Shown: positions 21,801 to 34,660, counted from the stretch's first letter. The stretch: DNA of 64,000 nucleotides from Nymphaea colorata (GCF_008831285.2 NC_045143.1:24945662-25009661), one strand, 5' to 3'. The notes: generated by a model not told the origin, from the sequence alone. Numbers and translations: made by a program.

Positions 21801-24268
21801 AACTCTCACTTTTTAGAAAATAAGAAATTTACATACTAAAATATTGAAAAATTATATTTTGATTCCCGTTAAAATTTTAAGACTGTGTTTTGGCCTTCTA
21901 GCTTCACAGTTGGGCAGCCGAGTGGGGCACTGAACTGAGAGTACACTACACTGTTTCCGTTCCAGGCCCTAAAGCAATTATGGACCCATCAATGCCCTTG
22001 GTTCTTGTCCCACTCAGCACTCTAGATATTGTTTTTTATATGTATACCTTTTTTGCTTTTGAGAGGTGACGTGCCTGGTTGAGCAAGTGATAGATTGATT
22101 CGAAAATGCACGCATGCATGCACGCACAAAGTGGTTCAACCGAAGGAACCACCTCCCATGTGGGAGGGGTCTTATAAACTCAAGCTTTTCATTAATTTGG
22201 TTGAAATTTGTTGACCCACTTAACCGGATTAAATGAGACCAGAGGCAATCTTTACCACTTGATTTATCCTGCTTTATCCGGAAAAGCAGGTGGCGAACGT
22301 TAAGACTCCGAAGGCATCTACAGTACAACTTTATTCGGCTTCAAAAACTACCAGGGGCAGTCTTTTTTGTTGTTGTGTGTGGGGGTGGGTAGGTGACCTT
22401 CTTTTCTTTGAAGTTTCGATTCTTTCACCTGCAAACTTTTTTGATGCTCCTAGTGCCATCAAGGGTGGAGTAAAAAAATTTTCAAAAAAGAATCAATTCT
22501 AAATTTTTCATCAACTATTATGTCTTGCTTTCACTATTTACAGTGTAGAAGATAGTGCCCACAAGAATCTAACTGACGACTGAACTTTCACCAGCCCCCA
22601 AATTGAAAAGCTCCCCTCAGAGTAATTTATTGAGTAATAATAAAAGTGTACACAATTCCATCAAGTACTCTAGTTAATATGATTTGGGTACTGAAAATCA
22701 ACCCATGTTTCACATAGTTATCGAACAATTATTGTCGTTAGCCAAGATAAAACAGTTTTTATGACAAAGCACTCACTCGCAAATCGAATTGTAGGGGATC
22801 AGCCTTCGTCAAACCCTCTGCAAGACCTGGCGGTGTTGGGGGTGGGGGCAGTTGGTCAGCTCAGCAGTCGAGCCCGGCCGATGGATTGAAATCCACTTGG
22901 ATGATAAATGTGCACTCATTTGGTTTGTTTAATTATAATTTCAAGCAAACCCTTGAAATTATAATTGGGGAAGGTAAATTAGTCTCGGTAGTTAAAAGCG
23001 AGAGGTTGGTCTGTTTAACCACTCTGTTCGGTGTGTATATATATATATATATATGTATATGTATATATATACGTGCCAATAACAAGAATGTGACAGTAAT
23101 GTCAATGTAGTGGTAAATCCATATTGGATAAAAGTTGACCTCATTTTCCACGCGTCCGTAAATCCATCTATTTTTGTAGTGACCCTTTAATTGAACGAGT
23201 GTGCAGCTTTGACTTTCAAGGGTCTGGATCTCATGTGGATCCAAATACAAGTCATGCTTTGATGCGTTGTTCCTGGACCGAGGTTCGTCATCTGAGTGCT
23301 TGTACAGACAACAAGAACAATATTTGATGGCAAGGATCTTTGCTTTTTGGCTTTTTTTTTCAGTTTTTTATATGTCAAGATTGATGGACAATTTAGTGGA
23401 TCTATGTACATTTAGATCCAACACTGAATTCCAATCACTCGGGCATTTTTAGTTTTCAGCTTTTCTTTTCAACTTTATGTTACCATTGACTTCTTTGATC
23501 CATTAACATTAAGATTCTGATTAGCGTTGGATAAGACAACTTCTCACCGAATCAGAACATGACCAGTAATTTTGGCCAGAGGGGCACTAATTCAAAAACT
23601 TCAGGGGCACATATTATAAATAATCAAATATTTCAAGCCGATATATTTGTGGGGCTGGTGTGGGCATCTCGGCACTGCTGCTTGGGGCTGGTTAACTATT
23701 AAGTTTGGGATATTCTAACGTTGCATCTAGATATGCCAATTCACCTAATTTTGGAACCAAATGTGGTAGAATACGAAGGGGCCATGCATCTAATCCAAAA
23801 AAAAAATTGTTAAGTTCACTTGAAAATGTGTTTTATAATCTACCCTATTTTTTAGGACAGATGCATGCATGGAACAACAACATATCGTTCCTTCTCAAAC
23901 AGCCTTGAAGTTCCAAGGCTTACACTAGTTTTCATTTCAAACTGTGTTTGATTGCCAATTTTCCAGCTGGCATCTCCCTAGCCACAACAATTCCATTTGG
24001 TGGGTCCCACTGTCGTGCCTACGAGCGAACGAACATTCCATGGACCCCCAGTGGCCTTTCGTTGGATGAGCCTGCGTGCAGGTCTGGTCCAAGGAAAATG
24101 TCTGGGGTCCTGATTTTTAATAATTTGCTACCGAAAGATACTAGTTTAAGAAGTATTAGATTTGAAGGACATCAGCACATAATAAACCAAATTATGTGGG
24201 AGTTTGGGTGAGCATGAGGAAATCCTATGTCTGGCTGCTTTTGTGCTTGAGTTGGAGGCCACAGTACA
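18883..24268. other. Gene-poor spacer
   Basis: No exon, RNA gene or complete mobile element was recognised on either strand. It holds an A tract just after the copia element (18899-18911), a perfect 15-bp inverted repeat at 22931-22966 and a TA run near 23036-23060. Open frames of 60-105 codons have no recognisable domains. Confidence 0.5.
22931..22966. repeat. Perfect 15-bp inverted repeat
   Basis: The arm AATTATAATTTCAAG (22931-22945) is followed after six bases by its exact complement (22952-22966). It could form a hairpin. It is probably the trace of a small transposon or a chance AT-rich palindrome. Confidence 0.6.
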
Positions 24269-24276
24269 CCTCAACT

Positions 24277-24471
24277 CAGGGATGGAGCCAAGGTAGGGTT
24301 CACATGGGCCTTAGCCCCACCTCAATTTTTTAAAAAATAAATTTTATATATAAATTTTATAAAATTTCATTTGTTTATATAAAAATTTTGAAAAATAGTA
24401 TTTCAGTCCTAGTCAAAATTCAAAAACTCTAGTTTAGCTTCCCTCATAAAAATTTTTTGACTCCGCCCCTA
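24277..24471. mobile_element. hAT-like MITE (195 bp) with 8-bp target duplication
   Basis: The element begins CAGGGATGGAGCC and ends GACTCCGCCCCTA, imperfect terminal inverted repeats. It is flanked by an exact 8-bp duplication, CCTCAACT, at 24269-24276 and 24472-24479. The interior is AT-rich with runs of AAATTTTATATATAAATTTT. Length, ends and the 8-bp duplication fit a non-autonomous hAT element. A copy of nearly the same length lies at 60202-60393. Confidence 0.85.
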
Positions 24472-24499
24472 CCTCAACTAGTGTATTGCTTCCCCTTTA

Positions 24500-24585
24500 T
24501 TGGCACAAGGGATTGCATGGTATCCATACCACTCAAACCAGCGACTGCTCGCCTACTAGCTACTAGCCCAAGTACGCATGAACAT
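24500..24585 (-). repeat. SINE-like fragment
   Basis: On the minus strand a stretch with a box-B-like GCTGGTTTGAGTGG aligns with the head of the SINE-like repeat at 37284-37475 (shared ACTT..GCTAGT..TAGG pattern). No A tail was found, so this is a fragment. Confidence 0.4.
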
Positions 24586-26015
24586 CATGAGTTCAATGAC
24601 TCAGCATGGCATGTCTCTGGCTACAAAGTAGGAATTGAGTGGTAGTGTTTATTTTCTTGTCAAAAGGGAGTTTTACCGACATAAAAACTGGCATTCGCTG
24701 CAAAAGATTACCTCTCTTACTTTACTCGTAAGAGCAATCACTCTGCACTGATTGTTCTTACTTTCTATTCTGGGTGACTGGGGTTTCCTACTACCTAAAA
24801 GAAAACTGAAGTTTCCACAGTTTCCACCTAACCTCTCATCTGTATAAGGTACAAGGGCTAGGGCTGTTTTAGTGCCTTAACATTGATCATTCTTAGTTTC
24901 TATTATGGGTGAGAGTGGGGTTTCCCACATTTGAGAAGAAAAGTCGAACTCTTATCCAACCACTTATCCCCACAAAATAAAATGTTTGCTTTCGGTGCCT
25001 CAACATTCCTAGTTCTCTTCACACAGTGGTCCTGGCTTTACATTATTTTCTTTGTTTTTTTTCTTTTTTGAGAAGCACCGATGTTCAGGTAACTGTTGAT
25101 AGATTAATGACGAATCTGCTTTTAATTCTCTTTACATGAATACTTAATGGCGTCCTTACCTTATCTTATCAGAACTGAAAGTTATAACTTCTGGAAATCA
25201 ATGGAACATTATTGAAGAAAATTAAAGCTCTTAATATAATTGGGTCAACTCAACAAAGTAGTTAATCATCATACCTACCATGTGAAGCGCCGTACGTTTG
25301 GCCGGAGTACCGCAAGATAGGATCTTTTAAGTTGAACAAAAGCTATGAATTCAATGCTTCAGACTGTATCGCTTGGCATTATCCGGTAGGTGATCTGCCT
25401 AACCTCCGAATGCTACACAAAATTCCAAAAAAAAAAAAAAAAAAAATTAGTAACTCAAATTGTGAGCTATTTAATGGCGCTGCACACTTCTCCATGCAGC
25501 ATAGTGTCTAGTTGAGAGATGACAGTGCAATCAAGGGTAGAAATAAGCGGGATCTTCATGGAGTGTATGCTGCACGGAACTCACTCTATGAAATATCGAG
25601 GTCTCTAGTCATTGTTTTATGGACAAATGAAAATTCTTAACTATATATTTAGTGATCCATAAAAACAAAATTGGCTAAAGTAAGAAATTTTCATGTGGGA
25701 AGTTGAATTATAATTTCAAAATTTGAAAAAGATCAAACTATTATTTTGCAAAAATTTTATATATAATACATAGAAGTTTCTAAAATTTATACGTTTTTTT
25801 TTTTTGAAGAATGGGCCAGCCCCCATGCCTCTGCCCTTAGGTGCAACGAGATAATATTGTCAATTAGATTCCCATGATCATTATGTTTCTGCGTTAAAAT
25901 GAGATGAGGGTATTGTACCAGCTAACACACATTGACCTACAAGTAATTAGTTCTTCTTTTTTTTTTTTTTTGGAGGGGGTGGGGGGATGTCAGGTTTAAA
26001 ATTCAGTTCTTGACT

Positions 26016-26053
<38 letters not shown>

Positions 26054-27240
26054 TTCTTGTTATAAAACCTAGAGGTGCTTTCTATGGCCAGGCCATAGTT
26101 CAAACAGTATGAAATTACCCAAGTACTCATGATAAGCAAGATTTTGTAAACATGTTAGAAACTTAAGCACGCCTTTAACAACCTTTAATATAGGTGGGTA
26201 ACTTTAGTAAATTGTAGTGAAGTTGCGTCTTTTTTTTTTTTTCGTTTTTGATTCATGCTGATTATTTTATAGAGATAAATAGAAAATGTCAAAGGTCAGT
26301 AAATTGTCACTAGTAATGCACTATTATTTTTCTAGTCATAGTAGCAACTACCATATGTTTGGTCTCTTATTGCATATATAATATCGAGGTATCAATTTGC
26401 CTAATGAAAACTATGATTATGGATTTGTTCTTTTAACAACTCCGAACAAATTCCAATAATTAATGACTTATCAAAGCTATGAATTTTAGGTCATATAGGG
26501 CAGCCACGGCATTAGTTGGAAAACAAGCTTTGACCTTGCAAATTTTCAAGGGCAGAACCGAAGTTTTGTACTATTTCATAAGGCGCGCTTCTTTTGTTTT
26601 TGTAAATGTGTGAAAACATGTTCAAGTTTTAGACGATGCTGCTTGCATTCTTTCAAAAAAACCGACTTAGATTTTGGTTTTTTTCAAAAACACTAAATGT
26701 TATAAGTATTCAACTTACACATAAAAGATGCGCCTAGCGTATGGGTAGTTAATTAGGATCGTGATAAATAAAATTAAAGGTAGTTGTGTTGCTATACATG
26801 TGCCATCTAAATACATCGCCAACATTATTATTATTATGATTATTATTAGTATTATAGCATTTCTGAGAAACCAAATAATCAGATGGTGTCATTCCGAGAA
26901 ACAAAGGAATCTGCTGGCGAGAGAGAGCCTGTGGGCTTAAAAGGTAAAGAAAACAAGGGACGTGCATCGGAGGAGGGTTTTTAATGGCCACTTATTTATA
27001 AAATGAAAAAGAAGAACGTAAAATATACTTTGAAAGAATTATTAGTTATCTCATAAAATTGAATAGTTATGGTTTGAATATATAGGAATTTCTCGTTCGA
27101 GAAAATTAAGAGGGACTAAAATATATATTTTTTGGTTAAAGTAAAATTTATAAAATTTACATGTAAATTTTTGAAATTTAAAAAAAAAAAAAAATCTAAG
27201 GTGCGGCCACGGCCCATGTGGCCCCAACAAAAACAGTTCT
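24586..27240. other. AT-rich spacer with microsatellites
   Basis: No genes were recognised. Included are an A tract at 25427-25446 (possibly the tail of a small retroposed sequence), a T tract before 25806, a (TA)n run at 26018-26051 and, at 27090-27240, degenerate sequence resembling the MITE family of 24277. Confidence 0.45.
26018..26051. repeat. (TA)n microsatellite
   Basis: About 17 uninterrupted TA units. Confidence 0.95.
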
Positions 27241-27244
27241 ATTA

Positions 27245-27430
27245 AAAAACAGACCTTAGTAGGCTCAGGCTCAGGATGAAGAGAATCCCACCACCTCAGC
27301 AGCGAGAGTTGAAGCCCTCTCTGCCCCCCAAGATGATCTGAAGCTAAGTTGGTACCTAGTGTAGAGGCAATGCACTTCAACTAAAACATCATTCTGACAA
27401 CCAAACTCTCATCAACCCGATAAAGACCTA
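27245..27430 (-). repeat. SINE-like repeat
   Basis: Minus-strand sequence shares the GGCTTCAACTCTC and TACCAACTTAG blocks, in changed spacing, with the SINE-like repeat at 37284-37475. No target duplication was identified. Confidence 0.4.
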
Positions 27431-28511
27431 CATTATGCCCCTTTGAGATTTTCTTTCTTGAATTCCCGTAACTCTTTCAAAACATATGAAGAGCTGGTTT
27501 CCTAGCTAGCTCATTAATCCTTTTTCTTTATTTTTCAAATATCGTTTGTTGTAGCAACAGGATCCAAAAATACTATATGACTATGAATCAAGGGTTTTCC
27601 GAGCAACCTAAAAGACTTGAATGATATGGTAGCGTTTCACCATATGGCATTTCCCCCCTCCAACTCTGCTTGGATCGACACCTGAAATGGATGGTGTGCT
27701 CAGGTCCAGATCCAGCACTTTTAACTTGCCTGCTAGTTGCCCCGAACCCGGTTGAATTAATGATGCCAACAATTGGGGATTTATTTATCCGAACTCAATT
27801 TGAGAGAATCTTTCTCTTTCAGAATTACTGGTGCACGCAGATAATTTAAGGTCCACAACTCTTTTAGGTGGTCCACTCTCTCTCTCAATTATTCATTTTT
27901 TTTGTTTATTATATCATGGTCTTATATGTGATCATAAGAAGCATGAATGACAGAGAGAGACCTGCTTATTAATTTTTTCCACGACAGATGGTTATTAACT
28001 TTACAAAAAGCATTATTTAAAAAAAAAAAAAAGTTTCCATGCAGAAATCACAACTTGGGAAGATGTGGCCCTTTAATTTCCTCCCGTTGTAGGAGTGAGT
28101 GCCCTTGTGGTTCAGACCTAGCCATCATGCCATATGCCACAACCCCTCAAGTTTTCAGAAACAACACTAAATCTTATTTAAGAGAAAACATTATTAGTCT
28201 TTCTAAAGTATAAAATGTTGCTTGAAAGAGAGATACATGATCAACCAACACTATACTAAAAGAACCAGTAAAAGCTGGGTATTCAGCTTCAGTACCAGAA
28301 TGAACAGCAATAAACAAGAGAATGGCCAAGGTAAATTAGCAAAACCCCCAAAGTGCTCGTGGACATATAGATTTCCTTCTCAATGAGCATTGGCAGCGCC
28401 ACACATGGGCTGGTGTGGACAGTTGCCCACTCCAGACCTTTAATGTTTCTTTATTTTTACATTAACATCTTCAAATACTTGCTGTCTTTATATATATATA
28501 TAGAACCAAGA

Positions 28512-28681
28512 AGGGGCTGAGTCTTGGGGAGAAGCTAGGACACAACAGCCGAAATATAATTTTTAAAAATTTTTATATAAGTTAAATTAAAACTTTAAAA
28601 AAAAATTATGTCAACTTTTTATCTTTTAACAATTTGAGAGGGGGCATGGCCCCAGCAGGCCCCCCCTTTTCTCAACCCCTA
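28512..28681 (-). mobile_element. Degenerate hAT-like MITE copy
   Basis: Ends of the type GAAGGGGCTGAG and CAACCCCTAG, a GGGGGCATGGCCCC block and an A/T-rich core of AAAATTTTTATA words match the family of 24277-24471 in reverse. No target duplication was seen. Confidence 0.5.
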
Positions 28682-28737
28682 GCTGACTCTAAGGAAGAAG
28701 GAGTAGCTGAAAATCCAAGTCAATGAGTTGTTTAGAG

Positions 28738-28905
28738 CAGGGCTGATAGGGATCATTGCCCAAAATTTTACATACAAGAACTTTAAAAAAATTAGTTTGG
28801 CCCCCGTAAAACTTATTGGAAAATGCGGTTGACCCCGGCGAAGATTATTTAGTGGGTCGCTTGACTGTTCAGCCCCTCTAAAACAAAATCCTAGCTCCAC
28901 CCCTG
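28738..28905 (+). mobile_element. Degenerate hAT-like MITE copy
   Basis: It begins CAGGGCTGAT and ends TAGCTCCACCCCTG, the complement of the CAGGGGTGGAGCTA family terminus. No clear target duplication. Confidence 0.5.
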
Positions 28906-29328
28906 ATTCTAAGATCGGATCTCTACCCATGAAGGGCAGGATCCAGATCCACTCTATTTTATTATAGCAGTAGCAGTAATGAGTCGTACATATTCCTAGA
29001 CCTTCCATATACAACAAAGATTCATTTGAGAAAGGGAGTGATATTGACATACAATTATTAAAGGAGAGGAAGAACCAATGTGTGGATGGTAGTTCCTCTG
29101 CGGCATTGCTTAGAATGAAATGGTGATTGATGGAGGAACTATTTAATAGATGAGGTAGTAAAGAATGTAGTTTGAGGCAAAAAAAGTTCCCTCTGAGTCG
29201 GATGCGCTTCGCTCTTTCAAAAGTTTACTTCGGCCTAAAAGACGAGGAACATGAAGTGGATAGAGTTGCAAGTAAGAAGAACCACCAAACTTGCTGATAC
29301 TTGAAAGAATCTAAAATGGTGTTCTCAT

Positions 29329-29350
29329 AATATTTAGATATCTAAATATT
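29329..29350. repeat. Perfect 22-bp palindrome
   Basis: The 22 bases starting AATATTTAGAT are identical to their reverse complement. AT-rich; no function is assigned. Confidence 0.7.
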
Positions 29351-29469
29351 TGCCAAAAGAGAGTACACACTAACATTGAGGTGCTCTAATAGAGGTTGAA
29401 TGTGTATGGATGCCCCCCCACCTCCAGGACCATCCCTCCTGTGTCTCCAATATTGTCTCCAATATTGAA

Positions 29470-29640
29470 AGCTATTTCGGGACATAGGTAGTTTTATGGT
29501 ACATCATTTAACTTGAGTGTTATGAATGCCACTATTCGCAGTTTATAAAAGTAGCACCTATGAGAGTCGAACTGAGAATGCATAATCTAGGCGGTCTCCA
29601 AGCTAACCAGCTACACTACACCCCGTTGTGGCTAACGTAA
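29470..29640 (-). repeat. tRNA-headed SINE-like repeat
   Basis: On the minus strand an A-box-like TAGTGTAGCTGG and, about 40 bases on, a B-box-like CAGTTCGACTCTC have the spacing of a tRNA-derived promoter, but no tRNA clover-leaf can be completed. The same head recurs at 38195-38410. Confidence 0.5.
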
Positions 29641-30824
29641 ATAATGTAACTTTCTCAATTTCAAATATAAAATTTGGACACCAAATTATTAAGTAATATT
29701 GGGTCATCGAAGAAGAAAACTTCTAGTTATAAGGATGTCATTGAAATATTTAACAACAAAAACTTTGTGTTGCTCGAAGAGGCTCGGTAGCCATAGGAAA
29801 AGAAAGGATGGTAAAACTTAACAAAACCTTGAGGTTAAAATGTTTTTAGAAGATAACCATTTAAGAACGAAATTTTTAATATCTGGTTGTTCAATGTCCC
29901 ATTTAAAGAGAAAAACAATTAGACAAGGCTAGAGGTACCAAAATAATGAATTTCTTCATTCTATAACTCAAGTTTTACCAACCAAAAGTAGCACCACTGG
30001 TCTTTCTCTTGAACTTTAAAGACCCACTGCCATGTTGAAGAAAAGTTGAGGTGGAAATACGTTTCAATGCCACATTTCATTTGAGCTCACAAATATCAAA
30101 AGAATCCCAATTATCAAATAAAATTGTATACAATACAACCTTTCACTACTTTAAAGGTTATAACGTTAATTGGCAAGCATTCATACCTGTCACATGGATA
30201 GCAGCTAAAAGGGGCCATATCGATGCACTTAAATGTACCTGTCAAATGTTTGAATTATACAGTGATTGGGACTTGTGCTCTTTCAAATTAAGCATTTTAA
30301 GGGGTTATTTTGACAATGAGAATAGTTTGTAATGGTTTCATAAATATACTTCAAAAACTAAGTTTGATTCATAAAATACTTTTTAAGGTATTCCATGAAT
30401 CCCCTTAATATTTGTGGTATATCCATGAAACAATTACAAAATATTTGTTAAGGACACTAACTATAGCTACATTGGCCAGCTACTAAGCTCCTATTGTACC
30501 CAAGATTCTTTAAGAATCACTGACACATGATGCTTTTATATGCATCGGGACAGGCCCAAGAGGGGGCTAGCACGAGCCGTGGCCCTTTTGAGATTTTCTA
30601 AAAAGTAAAGTTTGGAATGGTAAAATTTGACAAAAATTTTAGTTTGCCCTTACACAATTTTGAAATGGATACGACCCTCGAAGAATTTTCAGAAATTATA
30701 TTTATTAGTCACTAGATAATTCTACCCAAAAAGAAGAATCGAGGCTCAACAACACCCTTTATGAACCTTATGGATATATTCTATGAAGAAGAGTCATCTT
30801 TACCCTTTAAGAGCATCAATGTGT

Positions 30825-31018
30825 AAATGAAAAGATGCAAGTAAACAATCAGTGTCGGTCGTCTGTGTGAGCAATCGCCTACACCAGCCTCCCCCATTGG
30901 GTCAAGTAATTGAAAAATGAAAAGATGCAACTAAACAATTAGTGTCGGTGGTCTGTATGAGCAATTGCCTATACGAGCCTCTGCCGTTGGTCAAGTAGCC
31001 TCTGCCGTTGGGTCAAGT
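30825..31018. repeat. Tandem duplication, 90-bp period
   Basis: The unit starting AAATGAAAAGATGCAA at 30825 recurs with a few substitutions at 30915. The second unit ends in a further 20-bp duplication of CCTCTGCCGTTGG(G)TCAAGTA at 30978-31018. Confidence 0.8.
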
Positions 31019-31811
31019 ACTTGGAAAACGTTTAGACTCCTTTCCTTCCTCCTTTTTTTTTTTCTTTTTCTTTTTTTTTGTTTTGAGTCAAAAAAATTGG
31101 GCCAGCGAGCCTTGGCCGTGTTAAGGCCAAGCAGGCTATTTTATAAAGCCGTTTTTCATTTGTTTATTAGTTCTGTCCTTGACATAAAGCGAAAATCCAC
31201 GTCATCGCGCCGTGTGGATTGATGCTCAATGAGGACGAAAGGAATTAGATGAGGGAAAAAGCAGGTGATGACGTGGCAGCATGATGGGACCCGCTGGGGG
31301 GGACAACGAGATCTCAACAAACTGTCGACCAACGGGCAGAGGTTTGTCCGGTTAAAGCAACGCAACGTCTTCATTGGGTCCGTCCCTCCAACGGCCACCG
31401 CCGTAGCAAGGAGAAAAGCTAAACATGGCTCCCATCTGCCGGAAGAGAGAGCCTCAGCTCACTGCCCTGATTTTTTGTCCGTTTTTGGCCTTTTTTCTTT
31501 TTTCTTTGGGGGTGGGTAAATTATTGGTGGGTAGTGAATTTGAAAGTTTTCAATAATACTGGATCTTGTAAGGTATATATATATATATATATATTGAATG
31601 GTAACTTTAACTTTTCAGAATTACTCAATTATCTAATTATGGTCATGATTTAATATAATGTATGGTTTACAGAAAAACAAGAAAAAAAAATGAACAACAT
31701 TTTTATTAGTTTGCACCTTTTTTTTCTTGTTTTTCTTTCAATCATTGTCTTTTTAAAAAAAAGACCCAAGTTAGATGATTGGGTGACTCTAAATAACTAA
31801 AGTCACATTAC

Positions 31812-31835
31812 ATATATATATATATATATATATAT
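31812..31835. repeat. (AT)n microsatellite
   Basis: About 12 AT units; a similar shorter run lies at 31574-31594. Confidence 0.9.
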
Positions 31836-32042
31836 GTTTTTGATGAATAAAGGATTTATAATCCTTTTCTTTTCTCTAAATCCATTTAGGGGGAGATAAT
31901 ATATTTGATTCTCTCTCTTTCACTTCCTGATTTGGTTTTTGGTGTGGGACTTATTAAGACCCTCCCTAACTAACACACTGCTGTTGAATACATTCATGCT
32001 CTAGAAATGAACATTTAAATTTGTTTTTTTTTTGTGGTTAAT

Positions 32043-32085
<43 letters not shown>
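32043..32085. repeat. (TG)n(AG)n compound microsatellite
   Basis: About 11 TG units run directly into about 11 AG units. Confidence 0.95.
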
Positions 32086-32086
<1 letters not shown>

Positions 32087-33260
32087 AACCAACAGCAACC
32101 CTACTGCATGGGCTGGTGTGGGCCACTGCCCACAGCAGCTCCTCAAAACTTCTATTGTAAATGAGCTGGACCAGGGTCTAGCCACATTCCCCACCCACAC
32201 CCAACCAGGTCAGTGCCCCATACCAGTTGGTGAGTATCCTTCAACCAAAATTTTTTAATTCAACAATGACAATTTAGTATGTTCCCCAGGCCTTTTTTTT
32301 TTTTTCGATAGCTTCACAAGTTTTATTGAACTAGAGTTATAATAAAGAAAGGGACTTGCTTTTCGGGATAGGTCGCTTCGTGTCTGGGCAAAAGATTTCG
32401 TTCTTCTCTTTTTCCCCTTTCATGGGCTTCGAACAGCTTTATTGCCATATAAAAAATCAAGGAAGGATAACAAAGTTTATATACAGTAATAACAGTTAAA
32501 AAAGAACAGGAAATGGAACAGTACAACTTGCAAGTGCCATGAAGGCGCTCTAGCTCATACTAGCGGCTTCGATGATTCTGTGGCCTGTGTCCACAGAACG
32601 CCTTGCATTTTTTATTTATTCAAGCGAATAAGATCACAAGAAAATAAAATAAATGTCCTATCCACTAATATACAAGACCTTATCATACCACGCTCACCTT
32701 GTGCTACCACGCTTCAACCAGATCAATTGATTTGATGTCCTTTCTGTCAGTCAGTCTCTCTCCACGCACACACACATATAAAAGAACAATCCTGTCGGGA
32801 TTTTCTTTCCAAGTAATTAAAAAATATTGAGGATCTGTGAATTTCTTGAACCTGAAGTACTTTTTTTTTTTTTAATTTACTTGTCCAACCAGTCACATAT
32901 TTGTTTTGTTTCCTCCAAAAGATACATATCAACTTCAAGGAAGCACGGACATATTTTATGTGGAGTAAGTATCAACCCACATTAAGCAAACTGCAAATGC
33001 AAGTATACCATTTTGTGAAGTTTATCTTTTATATATATATTCCTTATCAACGTTGGCGTCTTGTAAGTTTCGTTCCCAACTCCTGTCAGTTTTACTGGGT
33101 TTTGGAGCCAAAGTTGAACTTTTTTGGATGCTCATAGGCTTGATGTTTCCTACTTGACGTACCAAACAATACAAACTCAATATGCCGAAAGAGCATCATC
33201 CAAGAACACACACACACCAATCCTTTCTGTTTAGTCCACATGCAAGGGAATGTCAAAATG

Positions 33261-33476
33261 TTAAAATAGTATTAATCTCCTTTGTTTGGATGAATTGATC
33301 TGCTCCCAGCTGAACAACTCTATATTCTCCCATAAACAAATTATTACATGTGCAATCAACCGATCTTTCTTTGCTTTACTCGAATGTGCAAGAAATTGTT
33401 TGATCAACAGGTAGCTAAGTATGTTTGCATAATATGAGAGTCGTGTAACATGTAGTAGTTGCTCTTCTAGAGACAA
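33261..33476 (-). pseudogene. Gypsy integrase N-terminal fragment
   Basis: The frame contains LSYYANILSYLLIKQFL followed by KAKKDRLIAHVIICLWENIELF, similar to the PWYADIVNYL..G....  Q..K....YYWDEPYLF block before the integrase zinc finger in Athila/Tat elements. Stops on either side. Confidence 0.6.
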
Positions 33477-33634
33477 GTCAGTTATTTTTCCCTAATCAAT
33501 GAATATTGTCTCTACTGTCAACCATGACAAATTTTTTACTATTGTGTTTTGCTTCCTTTGTTATCTTTAAGTCACGATCAAATTTTGAAGTATTAGAATC
33601 CATCTATAAGAGAAAGCTTGGAACCTTTTTACTC

Positions 33635-33937
33635 TTAACATGTTACCATAGGGTGACATGGTCTAAATAAATGATCAATTAAAGTAAGAATTGAATTTAT
33701 GGATTGCAGATATATGGCAAACGAATATTCTCTCTCCATCATAGTGTAATTCAATTGCACATCAGAGAAAGTCATTTGAGCATATATAGTAGATTTAGGG
33801 TTTTCAATTAATCTTGTGGCCCAATAAATGAAACTGGATGTGCCGCACATAATATAGATAGCTAGTATCTGATCGTTAGATCTCAAAATAGGGGCTGCAA
33901 TTAGTGTTTTTTCAAAGTGAAGAAAGCCACCATACAA
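33635..33937 (-). pseudogene. Gypsy RNase H fragment
   Basis: The frame reads TLIAAPILRSNDQ, then KSTIYAQMTFSDVQLNYTMMERE, matching the RNase H block that in active elements reads roughly ..SAPIL.P.D.. and ..YASKTL.DAQLNYTTTEKE... The catalytic surroundings are altered. Confidence 0.75.
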
Positions 33938-34289
33938 TCTTTAGAGAAATGAAAGGCTTGTTCCTTGGCTAATAAACCACATAATGGTTAAGAAATCTTG
34001 CTGAAATGTTTTATAAATCTATTTATAAGATGATATATGCGTTAGAAAACATTGAACTTAATGCATTGAGGTAGGTAGAATAAGTTTACCTACGGACTAC
34101 ACTTTTGTGTTGCTCACCTCAATTCCCCTTTGGGGAATATGTGTCCAAAAACAATGCCCTACTATACCATAAAATGGCTCTTCTTTTAGCTGAGAGTAAG
34201 ATTAGCCTCTATAATTTAATTTAATTTAAAACCCTAGAAATCTTTTACGGACAATTTTTAAAAGAAAAACAATAGACATAAGATTCATC

Positions 34290-34660
34290 CTTGGAAATTT
34301 CAAGGACATCATTAGGGTTGTAGAGACTAAATATCATGCATCTAAAGGTGGAGGTGCCAAATTATTGTGCGTATGTAGTTCTCTCTCTGTCTTTCAAATG
34401 CACAACCACCTACTTATATCATGAATGACCATCTATGAAGCATGAATAACTTTGGCTCCTAAGTCACTTTAAAATTTGATCAATGAGTGACAATATATAA
34501 TGATCATCCTTGATTATGTTGTTCAACTATCGATAATCAATGCACACATTATCATCCAGTTGTGGTTCTCAGGGGGATGCTCTCTCATCTCTCATGTTCA
34601 ACAACTTTGAGCTTTCATTTCTTCGGTACCACTTTGTGGGTCCACCATTGGTTATCAAAA
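34290..34660 (-). pseudogene. Gypsy reverse transcriptase fragment
   Basis: RT blocks are readable in two frames with stops between them: VVPKK, then RTTTG; CIDYR; SLIDQIL; CFIDGHS; and VVVHLKDRERTTYA followed by FGT. The catalytic YxDD region could not be found. Confidence 0.75.

Larger units (their letters stand above)
27431..29469. other. Spacer with MITE-like copies
   Basis: No gene was recognised. Two degenerate copies of the hAT-like MITE family lie at about 28512-28681 and 28738-28905. A very short copia RNase H-like stretch (TEAEY) may lie on the minus strand near 28290. A perfect 22-bp palindrome lies at 29329-29350. Confidence 0.45.
29641..33260. other. AT-rich spacer with local duplications
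   Basis: No gene was recognised. Features include MITE-family-like debris near 30560-30700, a 90-bp tandem duplication at 30825-31018, (TA)n runs at 31574-31594 and 31812-31835, and a compound (TG)n(AG)n run at 32043-32085. Confidence 0.45.

Noticed and set aside
28260-28320. Minus-strand SGTEAEYPAF, like the copia RNase H S-TEAEY block
   Set aside because: Only about ten residues agree and neighbouring sequence does not continue the domain. Too short to call.
28679-29050. 123-codon minus-strand frame
   Set aside because: Overlaps a degenerate MITE copy; no domain or splice evidence.
29560-29640. Possible tRNA gene
   Set aside because: A- and B-box-like motifs exist but no acceptor stem or anticodon arm forms; a repeat of the same kind recurs at 38195.
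30051-30332. 93-codon plus-strand frame in spacer
   Set aside because: No homology recognised and no flanking exons; length is expected by chance in AT-rich DNA of this extent.
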